Notes under the pieces: generated by a model
What the model was told of the DNA's origin: nothing
Databases searched by the model: none
The model's input: only the letters and a program-made list of their open reading frames with translations
DNA from: Saprospiraceae bacterium
GTDB taxonomy: Bacteria > Bacteroidota > Bacteroidia > Chitinophagales > Saprospiraceae
Assembly (NCBI GenBank): GCA_028285545.1
Contig: JANQPA010000004.1
Coordinates: 1-64,000 of the forward strand
Direction: 5' to 3'
Length of the DNA stretch: 64,000 nucleotides
Shown here: in pieces, positions 18,309 to 27,141 of the stretch
Numbering within the stretch: the first letter of the stretch is position 1
Layout of the letters: the number at the start of each line of letters is the position of its first letter
Program-made: the position numbers and the translations under genes

Positions 18309-18857
18309 ATGAGAGCACTAATAGTAGTCGATTTACAAAGATGGTTTCTTGAGGTTGGAAGTGATGAAAAATTAAAACATGTGTCCATTTTAATTCAAAA
18401 GACTAATGAATTGATACGACACTTTGAAGCTAAGGGTTTACCGGTAATCAAAATTCAGACAGTACATAAAGCTGATAAAAGTACCTGGAATTTATGGGCA
18501 TTAGAAAATGACATAGGTAGGTTAATCGAAGGAACAAAAGAAGCAGAATATTCTCCAGATGTTTATACAGCAAAAGATGAAATAATGATTAGTAAAACAA
18601 GGCTAAGTGCGTTTCTAAGAACTAATCTTGAGGAAAAATTAAGAGAATTGGGTTGTAATGAAGTAGTAATTTGTGGTTATTCAACGGACAATTGTGTAGG
18701 GCAAACAGCCATTGATGCATATGAACATGATTTCAAAGTCATTCTTGCCGGAGAAGCTATTTTGGGCACCAAAATGGAATACCAAAAATTAATGCTAGAA
18801 TCTTTAAAAAGAAGGTTTGAAATAATTCCTATAAGTAACCAAGAAATAATTGAATAA
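18309..18857 (+). CDS. Cysteine hydrolase, isochorismatase-like
   Basis: 182 residues with the full catalytic triad: Asp8 (IVVDLQ), Lys96 (MISKTRLSAF) and Cys129 (YSTDNCVGQT), plus the preceding cis-peptide region. This is the nicotinamidase/isochorismatase superfamily, whose members hydrolyse amides or vinyl ethers in NAD salvage, pyrimidine or siderophore metabolism. The substrate is not determined. It starts 8 bp after the 2'-5' RNA ligase-like gene, so the two are co-transcribed; a shared role in nucleotide-derivative processing is possible but only inferred. Confidence 0.87.
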   Translation: MRALIVVDLQRWFLEVGSDEKLKHVSILIQKTNELIRHFEAKGLPVIKIQTVHKADKSTWNLWALENDIGRLIEGTKEAEYSPDVYTAKDEIMISKTRLSAFLRTNLEEKLRELGCNEVVICGYSTDNCVGQTAIDAYEHDFKVILAGEAILGTKMEYQKLMLESLKRRFEIIPISNQEIIE

Positions 18858-19020
18858 AAAAGAAGATTCCTAGGAAAAATGTATATATGGTAATCGTTAC
18901 GATGCCGGTGGCTACGTATTTACAATATTGTTGAATCCTAAAAAAGTTTCAAAAACCATATTTTTTGAGTTTTGAAAACACTTATTGCTTGTGGTTTGTG
19001 CTGGCCAAACTGTTTCTAAA

Positions 19021-19100
19021 AAACCCTGGAAGGGTTTGACAACTTAACCAAGGGAGAAGCCCTTGGTAAGAGATAAGACTAATAAATGCCCTGGAAGGGC
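19021..19100. repeat. Cluster of short hairpins
   Basis: Three compact palindromes in a row: AAACCCT/AGGGTTT (19021-19037), CCAAGGG/CCCTTGG (19048-19066) and GCCCT/AGGGC (19088-19100). They lie directly left of repeat copy 2 and share its GCCCTGGAAGGGC style, so they may be an extension of the same repeat family. The region 18858-19020 before it shows no gene. Confidence 0.6.
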
Positions 19101-19114
19101 TTAACAAGATCAAA

Positions 19115-19327
19115 GCTGATCCTGTTAAGCCCCTCCAGGGCACATAATAATGTATGAATCTATGCCCAGGGCTTTTAGCCCAGGGCAAATGTTATGTTTG
19201 CCTTCCAGGCAAATGAATTATCATTAGGCTATTCTAATTTAGCTCTTGATTTACATGATTCATACTATTTTTCGATAAGAACTTTGAAGTTATAACTGGT
19301 TATGCGAAACTTTTTTTGCATAACAAA
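19115..19327 (+). repeat. Dispersed intergenic repeat, copy 2
   Basis: Second copy of the element at 17471-17684, in the same orientation. Its hairpins are more perfect than in copy 1 (TGCCCAGGGC with GCCCAGGGCA; TTTGCC with GGCAAA), suggesting that pairing is what is conserved. It ends about 19 bp before the likely start of the gene at 19346. Confidence 0.85.
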
Positions 19328-19345
19328 ATGTTGTTTGCAATTAAA

Positions 19346-19810
19346 ATGAAGAACCAAAAGATAATATTTGAGCTTGGACAACCTCATGCAGGATGGGTAC
19401 CTGTGAAACTTCATCATCTAAAACACAACTTTCAATTTGAAGGATCAGTTGTACCAAATAATCCAATAGAAGAACTCATGTCCGCCATTATTCTCATCTG
19501 TGATGGGGTTACTAAGACTTCCCAAATAACTTGGAATCTTGAACCATACTGTTACTACTTTCAATTTGAAAAGGACGATGATAACTACATGCTTTCTGTC
19601 TCAGAATCGGATGATTTTCAAGGGCCACAGAAACTGACCCACAAGATCAAAGGAACTTTTGATCAAATCATCCTACCTATTTATCGAGCACTGAGGAACT
19701 TTGAAACTTACGAATTCTCAGATAGGGCATGGCCTGAGATTAAAAAGGAGCGCTCCATGAAAATGAAGCTACTTGTAAAGGATAAACAAAAAGTACCTAA
19801 CAAAAACTAA
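19346..19810 (+). CDS. Hypothetical protein, unrecognised
   Basis: 154 residues from ATG 19346 (MKNQKIIFELGQ); TTG 19316 and ATG 19328 are in frame but lie in or against the repeat end. It is soluble with mixed alpha/beta features. A segment PIEELMSAIILICDG resembles a helix, then WNLEPYCYYFQFEKDDDNYMLSV looks like paired strands. No motif was recognised. It has its own transcription context between the repeat and a secreted esterase. Confidence 0.6.
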   Translation: MKNQKIIFELGQPHAGWVPVKLHHLKHNFQFEGSVVPNNPIEELMSAIILICDGVTKTSQITWNLEPYCYYFQFEKDDDNYMLSVSESDDFQGPQKLTHKIKGTFDQIILPIYRALRNFETYEFSDRAWPEIKKERSMKMKLLVKDKQKVPNKN

Positions 19811-19911
19811 ATTTGCATGGCTTTGCACTAGTCGGCTAATCAATCTTACTGATCGATCGCCACGACAGTTTAGCAAGATATTAGCCCCAAATACTAGAAA
19901 ATTTTAATTAA

Positions 19912-20811
19912 ATGAAACAACTACTACTAATATTCATAATTTCACTAATAATAACTTTTCATTCTTCATTATTTTCTCAAGCCCAAAAAGATCAACAGTA
20001 TTTATTTGAAATAGGGATTTCTGATGGTTTATATTCAAAAACATTAGATGAATATCGAAAGATCTGGGTACATGTTCCTGAAAGCGTCACAAATAATAAA
20101 AACAAAAAATATCCAGTCCTTATTGTTTTAGACGGAGACTCACAACTGCTTAAAATTAGAGCTATTCTTCAACAACTTGAAGGGGATAAAGCGCCTGAAA
20201 TGATAATTATAGGAGTGGATAATAGCACTAATAGGCTCAGAGATTTAACACCCACCAAACCTCATAATCCAAGTCCGGCATCTCCTGTACCTGGTGGTGG
20301 AAAAAAATTCACTCAGTTTATTGAAAATGAATTAATTCCATACATAGATGGTAAATACCCTACCACACCTTACCGTACCCTTTGGGGACATTCTATTGGT
20401 GCTTTACTTGTATTAAATTCACTGTTTTTACATTCTGATAAATTTGAAAACTATATTGCAATTGAACCCAGTCTTTGGAGAGGTGGTGATTATGATTATT
20501 TAAAGGAGTATTCGGATCATTTAAAGAACAAGCAATTTGATCGTAAATCACTTTTTGTAGGAGTAGCAAATACCATGGATCGATTAAATTTAAATCTTGA
20601 TACGGTCTCTGTTTTAAGAGATAGATCAAGGGCAACAGAACATATTCGTCATATTCTGTCATTCTCAAAGATAGCCGATGCGAATAAGCAAAATAAATTG
20701 AATTTTGATTGGAAATATTATAGAAATGAGGATCATAATAGTGTTGTTCTAATATCAACTTATGATGCTTTGTGCTCTATCTTTAGTTGGTATCCAGAAG
20801 GTAAAAATTGA
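19912..20811 (+). CDS. Secreted alpha/beta-hydrolase-fold esterase (esterase D/IroE-like)
   Basis: 299 residues with a signal peptide (about 1-23). After a strand-rich N-terminus (IWVHVPESV, YPVLIVLDGD) comes the putative-esterase core: YRTLWGHSIGALLVLN, with nucleophile Ser161, and a C-terminal YRNEDHNSVV with the catalytic His. This is the Esterase_PHB/esterase D-type family, which includes siderophore ester hydrolases and S-formylglutathione hydrolases; secretion argues against the latter. It stands alone, with 84 bp before the next gene. Confidence 0.85.
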   Translation: MKQLLLIFIISLIITFHSSLFSQAQKDQQYLFEIGISDGLYSKTLDEYRKIWVHVPESVTNNKNKKYPVLIVLDGDSQLLKIRAILQQLEGDKAPEMIIIGVDNSTNRLRDLTPTKPHNPSPASPVPGGGKKFTQFIENELIPYIDGKYPTTPYRTLWGHSIGALLVLNSLFLHSDKFENYIAIEPSLWRGGDYDYLKEYSDHLKNKQFDRKSLFVGVANTMDRLNLNLDTVSVLRDRSRATEHIRHILSFSKIADANKQNKLNFDWKYYRNEDHNSVVLISTYDALCSIFSWYPEGKN

Positions 20812-20895
20812 TTTCATAATAATAAAAAATTATGTTCATCTCTGACAGGTTGGGTACACTTTTTAGCTTAGGCAGTTAGACTTAATAGCCATCAT

Positions 20896-21588
20896 ATGAA
20901 AACTTTTATCCTTTTTACAATTTTGATTTTGATGAATACCTTAGGTTTTTCTCAAAATATACTTGAAGCATTACAATTAAAAAATGATTTGATTGGTGAA
21001 TACGTGCAAGGAGAATTAATGTCTAATGATACCATTATTGACCTTAGGAATGGTTATTATGAAGAATTTCATTCTCATGGAGATGGCAATAAAACCATTG
21101 TTAGACAAGCCGCAATATTCCATAATCATGATGGTTCTAGAACCCTTGGAATTTCAATAACTGAATATGATTTTGTATGCTTTCTTGATAAAACTAATTT
21201 TTATGAAATATCAAAATCGAAGGATAGAATTCATTCTATCTTAAATGATGATATCCTCCCTGATTTAAATGTCAGAGAATTTGTAACAGACAGTATTGTC
21301 ACTGTTTTAAAAAAATACTTACCAAAAATTCAAGAAAACTATTTGGACTCAAATGCTACAATAGATGATGTTTTGTCTGAAGTCTATGATATATTATACT
21401 TACTACCACAAAGAGGTACTAGTTTAATCGCTACGCTAAGGGTTTGCGACCATATTCCAACAAATGAAGTCAGTATACATCCTAATGATTGGTCAATTAT
21501 CGAAAACAAATTCGTGTCAATTGAACTGGACTATGATAAAACACAAAAGAAATTTAAAAAAACGCTAACAAAAAATAAACGGCGTTAA
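20896..21588 (+). CDS. Secreted hypothetical protein
   Basis: 230 residues. A clear signal peptide (1-20, ending LGFSQ) is followed by a hydrophilic, mixed alpha/beta body (for example GYYEEFHSHGDGN, ILNDDILPDLNVREFVTD). A single Cys pair is too sparse to suggest structural disulphides. The lysine-rich tail (KKFKKTLTKNKRR) is notable. No family was recognised. It is transcribed towards the metallophosphoesterase gene, with 31 bp between their ends. Confidence 0.65.
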   Translation: MKTFILFTILILMNTLGFSQNILEALQLKNDLIGEYVQGELMSNDTIIDLRNGYYEEFHSHGDGNKTIVRQAAIFHNHDGSRTLGISITEYDFVCFLDKTNFYEISKSKDRIHSILNDDILPDLNVREFVTDSIVTVLKKYLPKIQENYLDSNATIDDVLSEVYDILYLLPQRGTSLIATLRVCDHIPTNEVSIHPNDWSIIENKFVSIELDYDKTQKKFKKTLTKNKRR

Positions 21589-21619
21589 AATGACCGGTTA
21601 TTACAATTAATATGTTTTT

Positions 21620-23239
21620 TTATTTTTTTACAACTCTTATTGTTGAGTAATCCGTAAAAACCCGCCCATACCTGTCTTTAGCCCTGACCTCTATAACATG
21701 TCTGCCTTCCGGAAAATTACTACCGATATTGGCTTCCCAAAGGTGGGTGGATATTCTAGGCTGGGGCATTTGTGTTCCTGGGGGAGTTTCTTCAGGATCA
21801 AAATTTTCCTGCCATTGACTTCTTAGGTCAATTGTTTTGAACTGCTCCCAGCGCTTATCAATTTTTAGATAGAAAGGATCAAATTTATCCACTTTCTCCA
21901 TTTCTTTCCATTCTGAAAAACCTTTTATTCGGTATTCCAGCTTTGATTGTTCACTTCCATTAAAAAAATTAACGCTTAGAAGCACCGTATCTGATTCACT
22001 AGAATATATTCCCCTGGGATGATGGATATTCATCTTATACTCTGCAGGACTTCCGGCCACCTTCCAGTCAATAACATAATCTGTGCCATTAAAAGTTATG
22101 AAGGAATATCCGTTAGGTGTTCCGTCTCGCATCATAGTATGGGGTACATCGACCTCATTTCTCATTCCATTCCACCAGCTTCCAGAAGTAGTTCCGACAT
22201 TAAAATGATGATGCGGTACGGCTTGCTGCCAATCAGTAGAATCCTGATGAAAAAATTTATTATCATGAACATGCGTATGGGCAGAAATTGATAAGGTATT
22301 AGGGAAGTCTTTTAGTAAATCGAACAGCTTTTTTTGATCGCTTTGCCTAAATGATTCACCATGCTGAACCAAAGGGATATGCATATTCAGGACGATTAAA
22401 TGGTTTTTAGGTACCATCTCAAGGTAGTTGGAAACAAATTCAAATTGGTCTGGTCTCAATCCTCCCACATATCTCCTTGAACCAGCCACGCTTTCGTGGA
22501 TTACATCATCTACAACTATGAAATGGACATCACCATAAACAAAAGCATAGGTGGCAGGCCCATAAACACTTACATAAGTTTCATCTGAAAGCTCATCGGT
22601 AGGAGCCATATAGTTTATATCGTGATTTCCAAGAACATTATACCATGGAATTCCAAGTTTTGCAACAGCTTGATTGAGGGGACTGAAAAGATTAAGGTCA
22701 TCTCCGACAATATCCCCCATTGTCATCCCAAATTCAAGATCGTGTTTTCCGATTAGTTCGCTGATAATATCATCTGCAAGAAAATCAATCATCTCAATAT
22801 TATAGGGTTGGGGATCACCAAAAATAACCACTTTGTAACTTTTAGAACTTTCGTCGGGATATAATGGAAAATTAATTTCATCAGGCAGGTCGCCTGTTGG
22901 TTCCACTCCTTTAAATTTAAAAGTTTCAGGATATCCATTTGGTTTATGTAGATAATAGAATTGAGGTAAATTGTCCTCATTCAAAGGGGTCATCCAATCC
23001 CGGGGTTTAATGACAAAAATTACGGCATCATCAGGTACCGGAATTTCATAGGCTCCATTTTCATCTGTCAATACAATATCAACACCGTTAGAAACTGCCA
23101 CTTCGGGAATTCCATTTTCAGAATCCTCCTTGATGCGGTTTTCGTTGGTATCATGAAATACAAATCCTTTAGCTACATCTTGCGAATAAGCACAAACTGA
23201 TACCAAAAGGATGAAGATAGAAATGATAGAAGCTCTCAT
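21620..23239 (-). CDS. Secreted calcineurin-like metallophosphoesterase with N- and C-terminal beta domains
   Basis: 539 residues with a signal peptide (ending CAYSQ). An N-terminal beta-sandwich (GFVFHDTNENRIKEDSENG, LTDENGAYEIPV) precedes the calcineurin core. Metal-site motifs are all present: FGDPQPYN, TMGDIVGDD, LGNHDIN, NMHIPLVQHG and AHTHVHDN. A C-terminal domain with a shedding-type ending (VRAKDRYGRVFTDYSTIRV) completes the three-part layout known as Metallophos_N / Metallophos / Metallophos_C. The reaction is phosphomonoester or diester hydrolysis outside the cytoplasm; the substrate is unknown. It probably has its own promoter in the gap 23240-23404. Confidence 0.9.
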   Translation of the reverse strand: MRASIISIFILLVSVCAYSQDVAKGFVFHDTNENRIKEDSENGIPEVAVSNGVDIVLTDENGAYEIPVPDDAVIFVIKPRDWMTPLNEDNLPQFYYLHKPNGYPETFKFKGVEPTGDLPDEINFPLYPDESSKSYKVVIFGDPQPYNIEMIDFLADDIISELIGKHDLEFGMTMGDIVGDDLNLFSPLNQAVAKLGIPWYNVLGNHDINYMAPTDELSDETYVSVYGPATYAFVYGDVHFIVVDDVIHESVAGSRRYVGGLRPDQFEFVSNYLEMVPKNHLIVLNMHIPLVQHGESFRQSDQKKLFDLLKDFPNTLSISAHTHVHDNKFFHQDSTDWQQAVPHHHFNVGTTSGSWWNGMRNEVDVPHTMMRDGTPNGYSFITFNGTDYVIDWKVAGSPAEYKMNIHHPRGIYSSESDTVLLSVNFFNGSEQSKLEYRIKGFSEWKEMEKVDKFDPFYLKIDKRWEQFKTIDLRSQWQENFDPEETPPGTQMPQPRISTHLWEANIGSNFPEGRHVIEVRAKDRYGRVFTDYSTIRVVKK

Positions 23240-23404
23240 GCTATTTTTTTTAATTATACACGAAATTATCTAAATCATTTAAACTTCATATGATTCCAAG
23301 ATTAATGAATTATTAAACTTTTGAAGGTTAGGAGTGGCTAGGTTGTATCCTTGAAAATGACTTTCCAGCTCATTCCAAACACTGGAAAGTCACCATAATT
23401 GCTT

Positions 23405-24130
23405 TTACCATGCTATTTCTTCTCCATTATGAACAAACTTGCCGGTGAAGTCAGCGGATGCTAAACTCACCGAAGTTTTTGCTCCTTCTGGTGCTTCCAA
23501 GGGTGCATTCTTTCCACCTAAATCAGTCTTCACCCACCCCGGGTGTGCTGAGTTCACCTTAATGTTCGAATCCTTTAAAGCAGCCGCCAAATGCACGGTG
23601 AATGAATTCAAAGCAGACTTAGATGCATTATATGCGAATGGCTTGATACCGCTCCAGGGCGAAGCTTCGTCACTTTGCACGGTGTTAGATCCTAAAATGC
23701 TCGAAACATTGATGATCCTCCCCGATTTGCTTTTCTTAAGGAGCGGCAACAGTTTTTGTGTAAGACTCACCAGACTAAAGAAGTTAACATCAAATGTTTC
23801 TCTTAGTACCTCTTCTTTCACAATTTCCGCAGTGTTTACACCTCCAGGTTCTCCCCTATGCATGATACCTGCATTATTGACCAATACGTCTAGTTTGCCA
23901 TAGGTAGCATCAATATGCTGGAATAAGGCATCAACTTCTGTTTCGCTGGTTACCTCCAGTTGGACGAATTCAACATCCAGTCCTTCATCTTTTAAATTTT
24001 GAACTGCCTCTAGGCCTCTTTCCTTATTTCTGGAAGCCATCAGAACTTTTATACCTTCTAGTGCTAACTGTCGAGCAGTTTCATACCCCAAGCCTTTGTT
24101 TGCTCCTGTTACTAGTGCTATTCTTTTCAT
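23405..24130 (-). CDS. Short-chain dehydrogenase/reductase (SDR)
   Basis: 241 residues, classical SDR length. The cofactor motif TGANKGLG (8-15), NNAGI (85-89) and catalytic Ser143/144, Tyr167 and Lys171 (YNASK) are all present. MASRNKERG after the second strand favours NADP(H) over NAD(H). It is carbonyl-reductase-like in pattern (the sequence opens KRIALVTGANKGLG). It is divergent from a LysR regulator that starts ~100 bp away, so it is a likely target of that regulator. The substrate is unknown. Confidence 0.92.
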   Translation of the reverse strand: MKRIALVTGANKGLGYETARQLALEGIKVLMASRNKERGLEAVQNLKDEGLDVEFVQLEVTSETEVDALFQHIDATYGKLDVLVNNAGIMHRGEPGGVNTAEIVKEEVLRETFDVNFFSLVSLTQKLLPLLKKSKSGRIINVSSILGSNTVQSDEASPWSGIKPFAYNASKSALNSFTVHLAAALKDSNIKVNSAHPGWVKTDLGGKNAPLEAPEGAKTSVSLASADFTGKFVHNGEEIAW

Positions 24131-24227
24131 TTTTTAAATTTTTAAAGATTTTTAGGCAAAAGTACAGGGCTTGTGATATAAAATGAAATTGTTTATTTTT
24201 ACTTTTGATATAAAAAAATTAATATCA

Positions 24228-25115
24228 GTGGTTAATTTAGAATGGTACAGAACTTTTAAAGCAGTCTACAAACATCGCAACTATTCCAAGGCTGCCGAAG
24301 AATTGTTTATGACTCAACCTACAGTGAGTAACCAAATGAAAATGCTTGAGGCTGCAGTCGGTCACAAATTGTTCACGCGGAAATCTAAAGGAGTAGTGCC
24401 TACTGAGAATGCCAAATTCCTCAATAATCTCATAATCGAGTCTTTAGACACACTGGAAAATGTAGAATCCAGCTATAGTAGATCGGTAAAAAAGGAGGAG
24501 AAGCTGTATGCAATAGGGATTAGTGAACACCTCTATAAAAGCTTTCTTTCAAACAAAAATTTTACTTCCTTCAAGCACCTTACCATTCATTTTGAACAGG
24601 ACAATAAAAAATTATTTGACCTTGTAAATCAACAAGAAATTGATGCAGCCATTTTACGAGATGACATACAAACCTTTGATACATTATCCCATAAGATTTG
24701 TAGTTCTCCTCTGGTCATTGTTGGGAATTCCAATCTGGATACAGAAGAACTCAATGAATACATTAAGAATGATAATTTGAAAAAAATCCAGCACTGGTTG
24801 GAAAGGCAGGTCTGGTTTTCACACATGTCCACTAATCCCTATATCAAACTATTTTGGCTTCATTGTTTTGACAAAAAAAGACCTAAAGTTTTAACCAATT
24901 ACATTATTCCAAATGAATATTTTATGCTACAGGAATTGACTAAAGTGCAAGGAATAGGTGTGGCACTAAAGGAGAACGCTAAAGAATTTATCCACAACAA
25001 ATCACTTAAACTAATCTGGCAATCTGAAGATTATCCTGTGAGGAATTATTACCTAATTGCACATAAAAAACAAAAGATTCTTTTTGAAATGCTAAAAAAA
25101 CTATTCATTGATTAA
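24228..25115 (+). CDS. LysR family transcription regulator
   Basis: An open frame begins at ATG 24183, but the conserved LysR N-terminus (VNLEWYRTFKAVYKHRNYSK) fits a GTG start at 24228, giving 295 residues. The winged HTH is clear (AAEELFMTQPTVSNQMKMLE, GHKLFTRKSKGVVPT). The rest is a periplasmic-binding-protein-like effector domain. It is divergent from the SDR gene. The gap contains two direct copies of TGATATAAAA-like sequence (near 24174 and 24206), which could be binding sites. Activation or repression of the SDR gene is inferred from the layout. Confidence 0.87.
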   Translation: MVNLEWYRTFKAVYKHRNYSKAAEELFMTQPTVSNQMKMLEAAVGHKLFTRKSKGVVPTENAKFLNNLIIESLDTLENVESSYSRSVKKEEKLYAIGISEHLYKSFLSNKNFTSFKHLTIHFEQDNKKLFDLVNQQEIDAAILRDDIQTFDTLSHKICSSPLVIVGNSNLDTEELNEYIKNDNLKKIQHWLERQVWFSHMSTNPYIKLFWLHCFDKKRPKVLTNYIIPNEYFMLQELTKVQGIGVALKENAKEFIHNKSLKLIWQSEDYPVRNYYLIAHKKQKILFEMLKKLFID

Positions 25116-25266
25116 AAAACATCCCTAGTTAGGCCTCGTCTACATCCTTAAGATTAATTGGTTTGATAATTTGCTTTGTTTTAATTTGACGTTTTTTACA
25201 ATTTTAGGTTGTTAAGGAATGAATAATTGACTAGCTTTAATGTCTTATCAACAAACTCTTAGACAG

Positions 25267-26913
25267 ATGAAATTTTTAACATACCTCACAATTATTTTAG
25301 CTCTGGCCCTGACTGCTTGTTCTCCAAAAGAGCAAGGTTCTGAATCCGTCGATTCAGAAGATTTAGTGTTGGGTGAACTACAACATAATTTTACACTTAA
25401 CAAGGCTACCCAGGAAAAATTCGAAGAGGGACTGCTTCTACTACATAACTTTGAGTATGATGATGCATTGACAGTATTTGAGGAAGCAACGGCCCTGGAC
25501 AGCACAGAAGTATTAACGCATTGGGGGGAGGCTATGTGTCACTATAAGGCACTATGGAGATTGCAAAACACAGAAAAAGGAAGAGCCATATTATCCCGTT
25601 TAGGTGATACTAAAGAAGAACGATTGGCATCCATTGAAGACCCCTTAGAAAAAGCTATGTGGGAACTTGTAGAAATCATGTATGGTGAGGGTGAATTTGA
25701 TGAAAGAAATAAAAAAATCACTGAGCACATGGCATCTCTGCATGAGCAATATCCGAAGCATCAAGAGATAGCAGCTTTCTATGCACTGTCCATAATTTGG
25801 GCAACTGACGAGTACGGAGATGGTGGTGATGACCTTAGGTTAGCAGCATCGATAGCTGATAATATCCTTGAAGTGAATCCACTACACCCAGGTGCACTGC
25901 ACTATAAGATACATGCATTGGACGGCCCCACTTCTGCCATAGATGCTCATGCTGCTGCCGACGCCTACGCTAAAGTAGCTGCAGATGCTGCCCATGCCTT
26001 ACATATGCCCTCACATATTTACCTAGCACTCGGAGAATGGGAAGGGGTGGTCAACTCTAACCAGGTTTCCTACGATGCCAGTGTCGCTCGAATGAAGAAT
26101 TTGGAGCTGACCGACGGTGCTCGAGGCTACCACTCCTTCGCTTGGCTCCACTATGGACTACTTCAGCAGGGCAGGTATGCAGAAGCGGAACAGGTCCTTA
26201 ACGATATGCTAACTTATGTACCAAAAGATCCTACTAAAGGGGCACGAGGATATCTACTCGGTATGCAAAGCAGACAATTAGCAGAAAGCGGAACCATATC
26301 CACTGAAACAATGCTTGATACTGATGTCAAAGTCGATGATATTGGATTGATATCCAAATCCGTTCGCAGCTTTCTAAGGGCACAGCTTGCTCAGCAGAAT
26401 GAGGATACCAAAACCATGAAGGAGGAAATAAAATGGTTGTCAAATCAAGTTTATATGGCCTCAAATCGGGGAGAAGATGATGGTATTCTTATGTGCGCAG
26501 CTGGTACCAGTAGATATGCCCCCACAGAAAATGCCATCAACAGTGCTAAAGTAGTCATCGCTCAGATTAAGGGGATGATTGCCTTGATTGAAGGTAAGGA
26601 CGATATTTTCGAAACTAATATGAAGGAGGCTGTAGCACTAGAGGATCAAACAAATTATCCAACAGGGCCACCAACCATTACAAAGCCTTCTTTCGAACAA
26701 TACGGTGAGTGGTTATTGAAAAAAGGAAACTATGCTGAAGCTATCCAACAATTTGACAAGGCGCTTCAGCGAATGCCTAGGAGATCTAAATCCCTGATGG
26801 GTAAAATGACTGCTCTCAAAGAACTCGGCCAGCAGGATGAAGTTGAAAAGGTACAGAAGGAGTTGAAATCCATCATGGCACAAGCAGATAAAGAGGTAGT
26901 TAGTTTGCTATGA
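25267..26913 (+). CDS. TPR-repeat lipoprotein of unknown function
   Basis: 548 residues from ATG 25267; ATG 25240 is in frame but would put nine polar residues before the signal. The signal ends in the lipobox LTAC. The body is helical with tetratricopeptide pairs: EGLLLLHNFEYDDALTVFEE at the start and YAEAIQQFDKALQRMPRRSK at the end are clear repeats. A central stretch LHMPSHIYLALGEW contains His residues conserved-looking in this family type. It is likely a periplasm-facing scaffold or a hydrolase-like TPR protein. A perfect 48-bp palindrome follows 10 bp after the stop. Confidence 0.8.
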   Translation: MKFLTYLTIILALALTACSPKEQGSESVDSEDLVLGELQHNFTLNKATQEKFEEGLLLLHNFEYDDALTVFEEATALDSTEVLTHWGEAMCHYKALWRLQNTEKGRAILSRLGDTKEERLASIEDPLEKAMWELVEIMYGEGEFDERNKKITEHMASLHEQYPKHQEIAAFYALSIIWATDEYGDGGDDLRLAASIADNILEVNPLHPGALHYKIHALDGPTSAIDAHAAADAYAKVAADAAHALHMPSHIYLALGEWEGVVNSNQVSYDASVARMKNLELTDGARGYHSFAWLHYGLLQQGRYAEAEQVLNDMLTYVPKDPTKGARGYLLGMQSRQLAESGTISTETMLDTDVKVDDIGLISKSVRSFLRAQLAQQNEDTKTMKEEIKWLSNQVYMASNRGEDDGILMCAAGTSRYAPTENAINSAKVVIAQIKGMIALIEGKDDIFETNMKEAVALEDQTNYPTGPPTITKPSFEQYGEWLLKKGNYAEAIQQFDKALQRMPRRSKSLMGKMTALKELGQQDEVEKVQKELKSIMAQADKEVVSLL

Positions 26914-26923
26914 TTTTAATTGG

Positions 26924-26971
26924 GGTTGTGTAAAAACTAAATTTTTTAAAAAATTTAGTTTTTACACAACC
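26924..26971. repeat. Perfect 48-bp palindrome
   Basis: Two 24-nt arms with no loop, centred between 26947 and 26948. The arm starts GGTTGTGTAAAAACTAAA and ends in six T. It lies 10 bp after the TPR lipoprotein stop. Because the arm ends in TTTTTT/AAAAAA at the centre rather than after the stem, it is not a textbook intrinsic terminator. An IS110-type relic starts 37 bp to the right. Confidence 0.9.
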
Positions 26972-27007
26972 TCATTGAGATGAGTTGGGCAGTTCGGAGA
27001 GTGTATG

Positions 27008-27132
27008 TTTGAAAAGCATTATCCAGGCGCCACTTACTATTGTGCTATGAAGCAGTTTTTTGTGGATTCTACATCTACAGCCAATTAAGACAAGAAGGTC
27101 TATCGTGTAAAGTATTACATGCTGCTGATATA
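27008..27132 (+). pseudogene. IS110-family transposase fragment
   Basis: Frame one reads FEKHYPGATYY, then a one-base shift continues as CYEAVFCGFYIYSQLRQEG and SCKVLHAADI. This matches the N-terminal RuvC-like region of IS110 transposases (pattern PGA..YC.YEAG..GF.IYR.L...G....VVHAADVP). Both ends are missing and the frame is broken, so it is dead. It lies between the 48-bp palindrome and the convergent end of the sigma54 activator gene. Confidence 0.7.
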
Positions 27133-27141
27133 CAGACGCAT

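Noticed and set aside
23439-23903. 154-codon open frame on the plus strand
   Set aside because: Antisense to the SDR gene, which has all its catalytic residues; no domain is seen in the plus frame.
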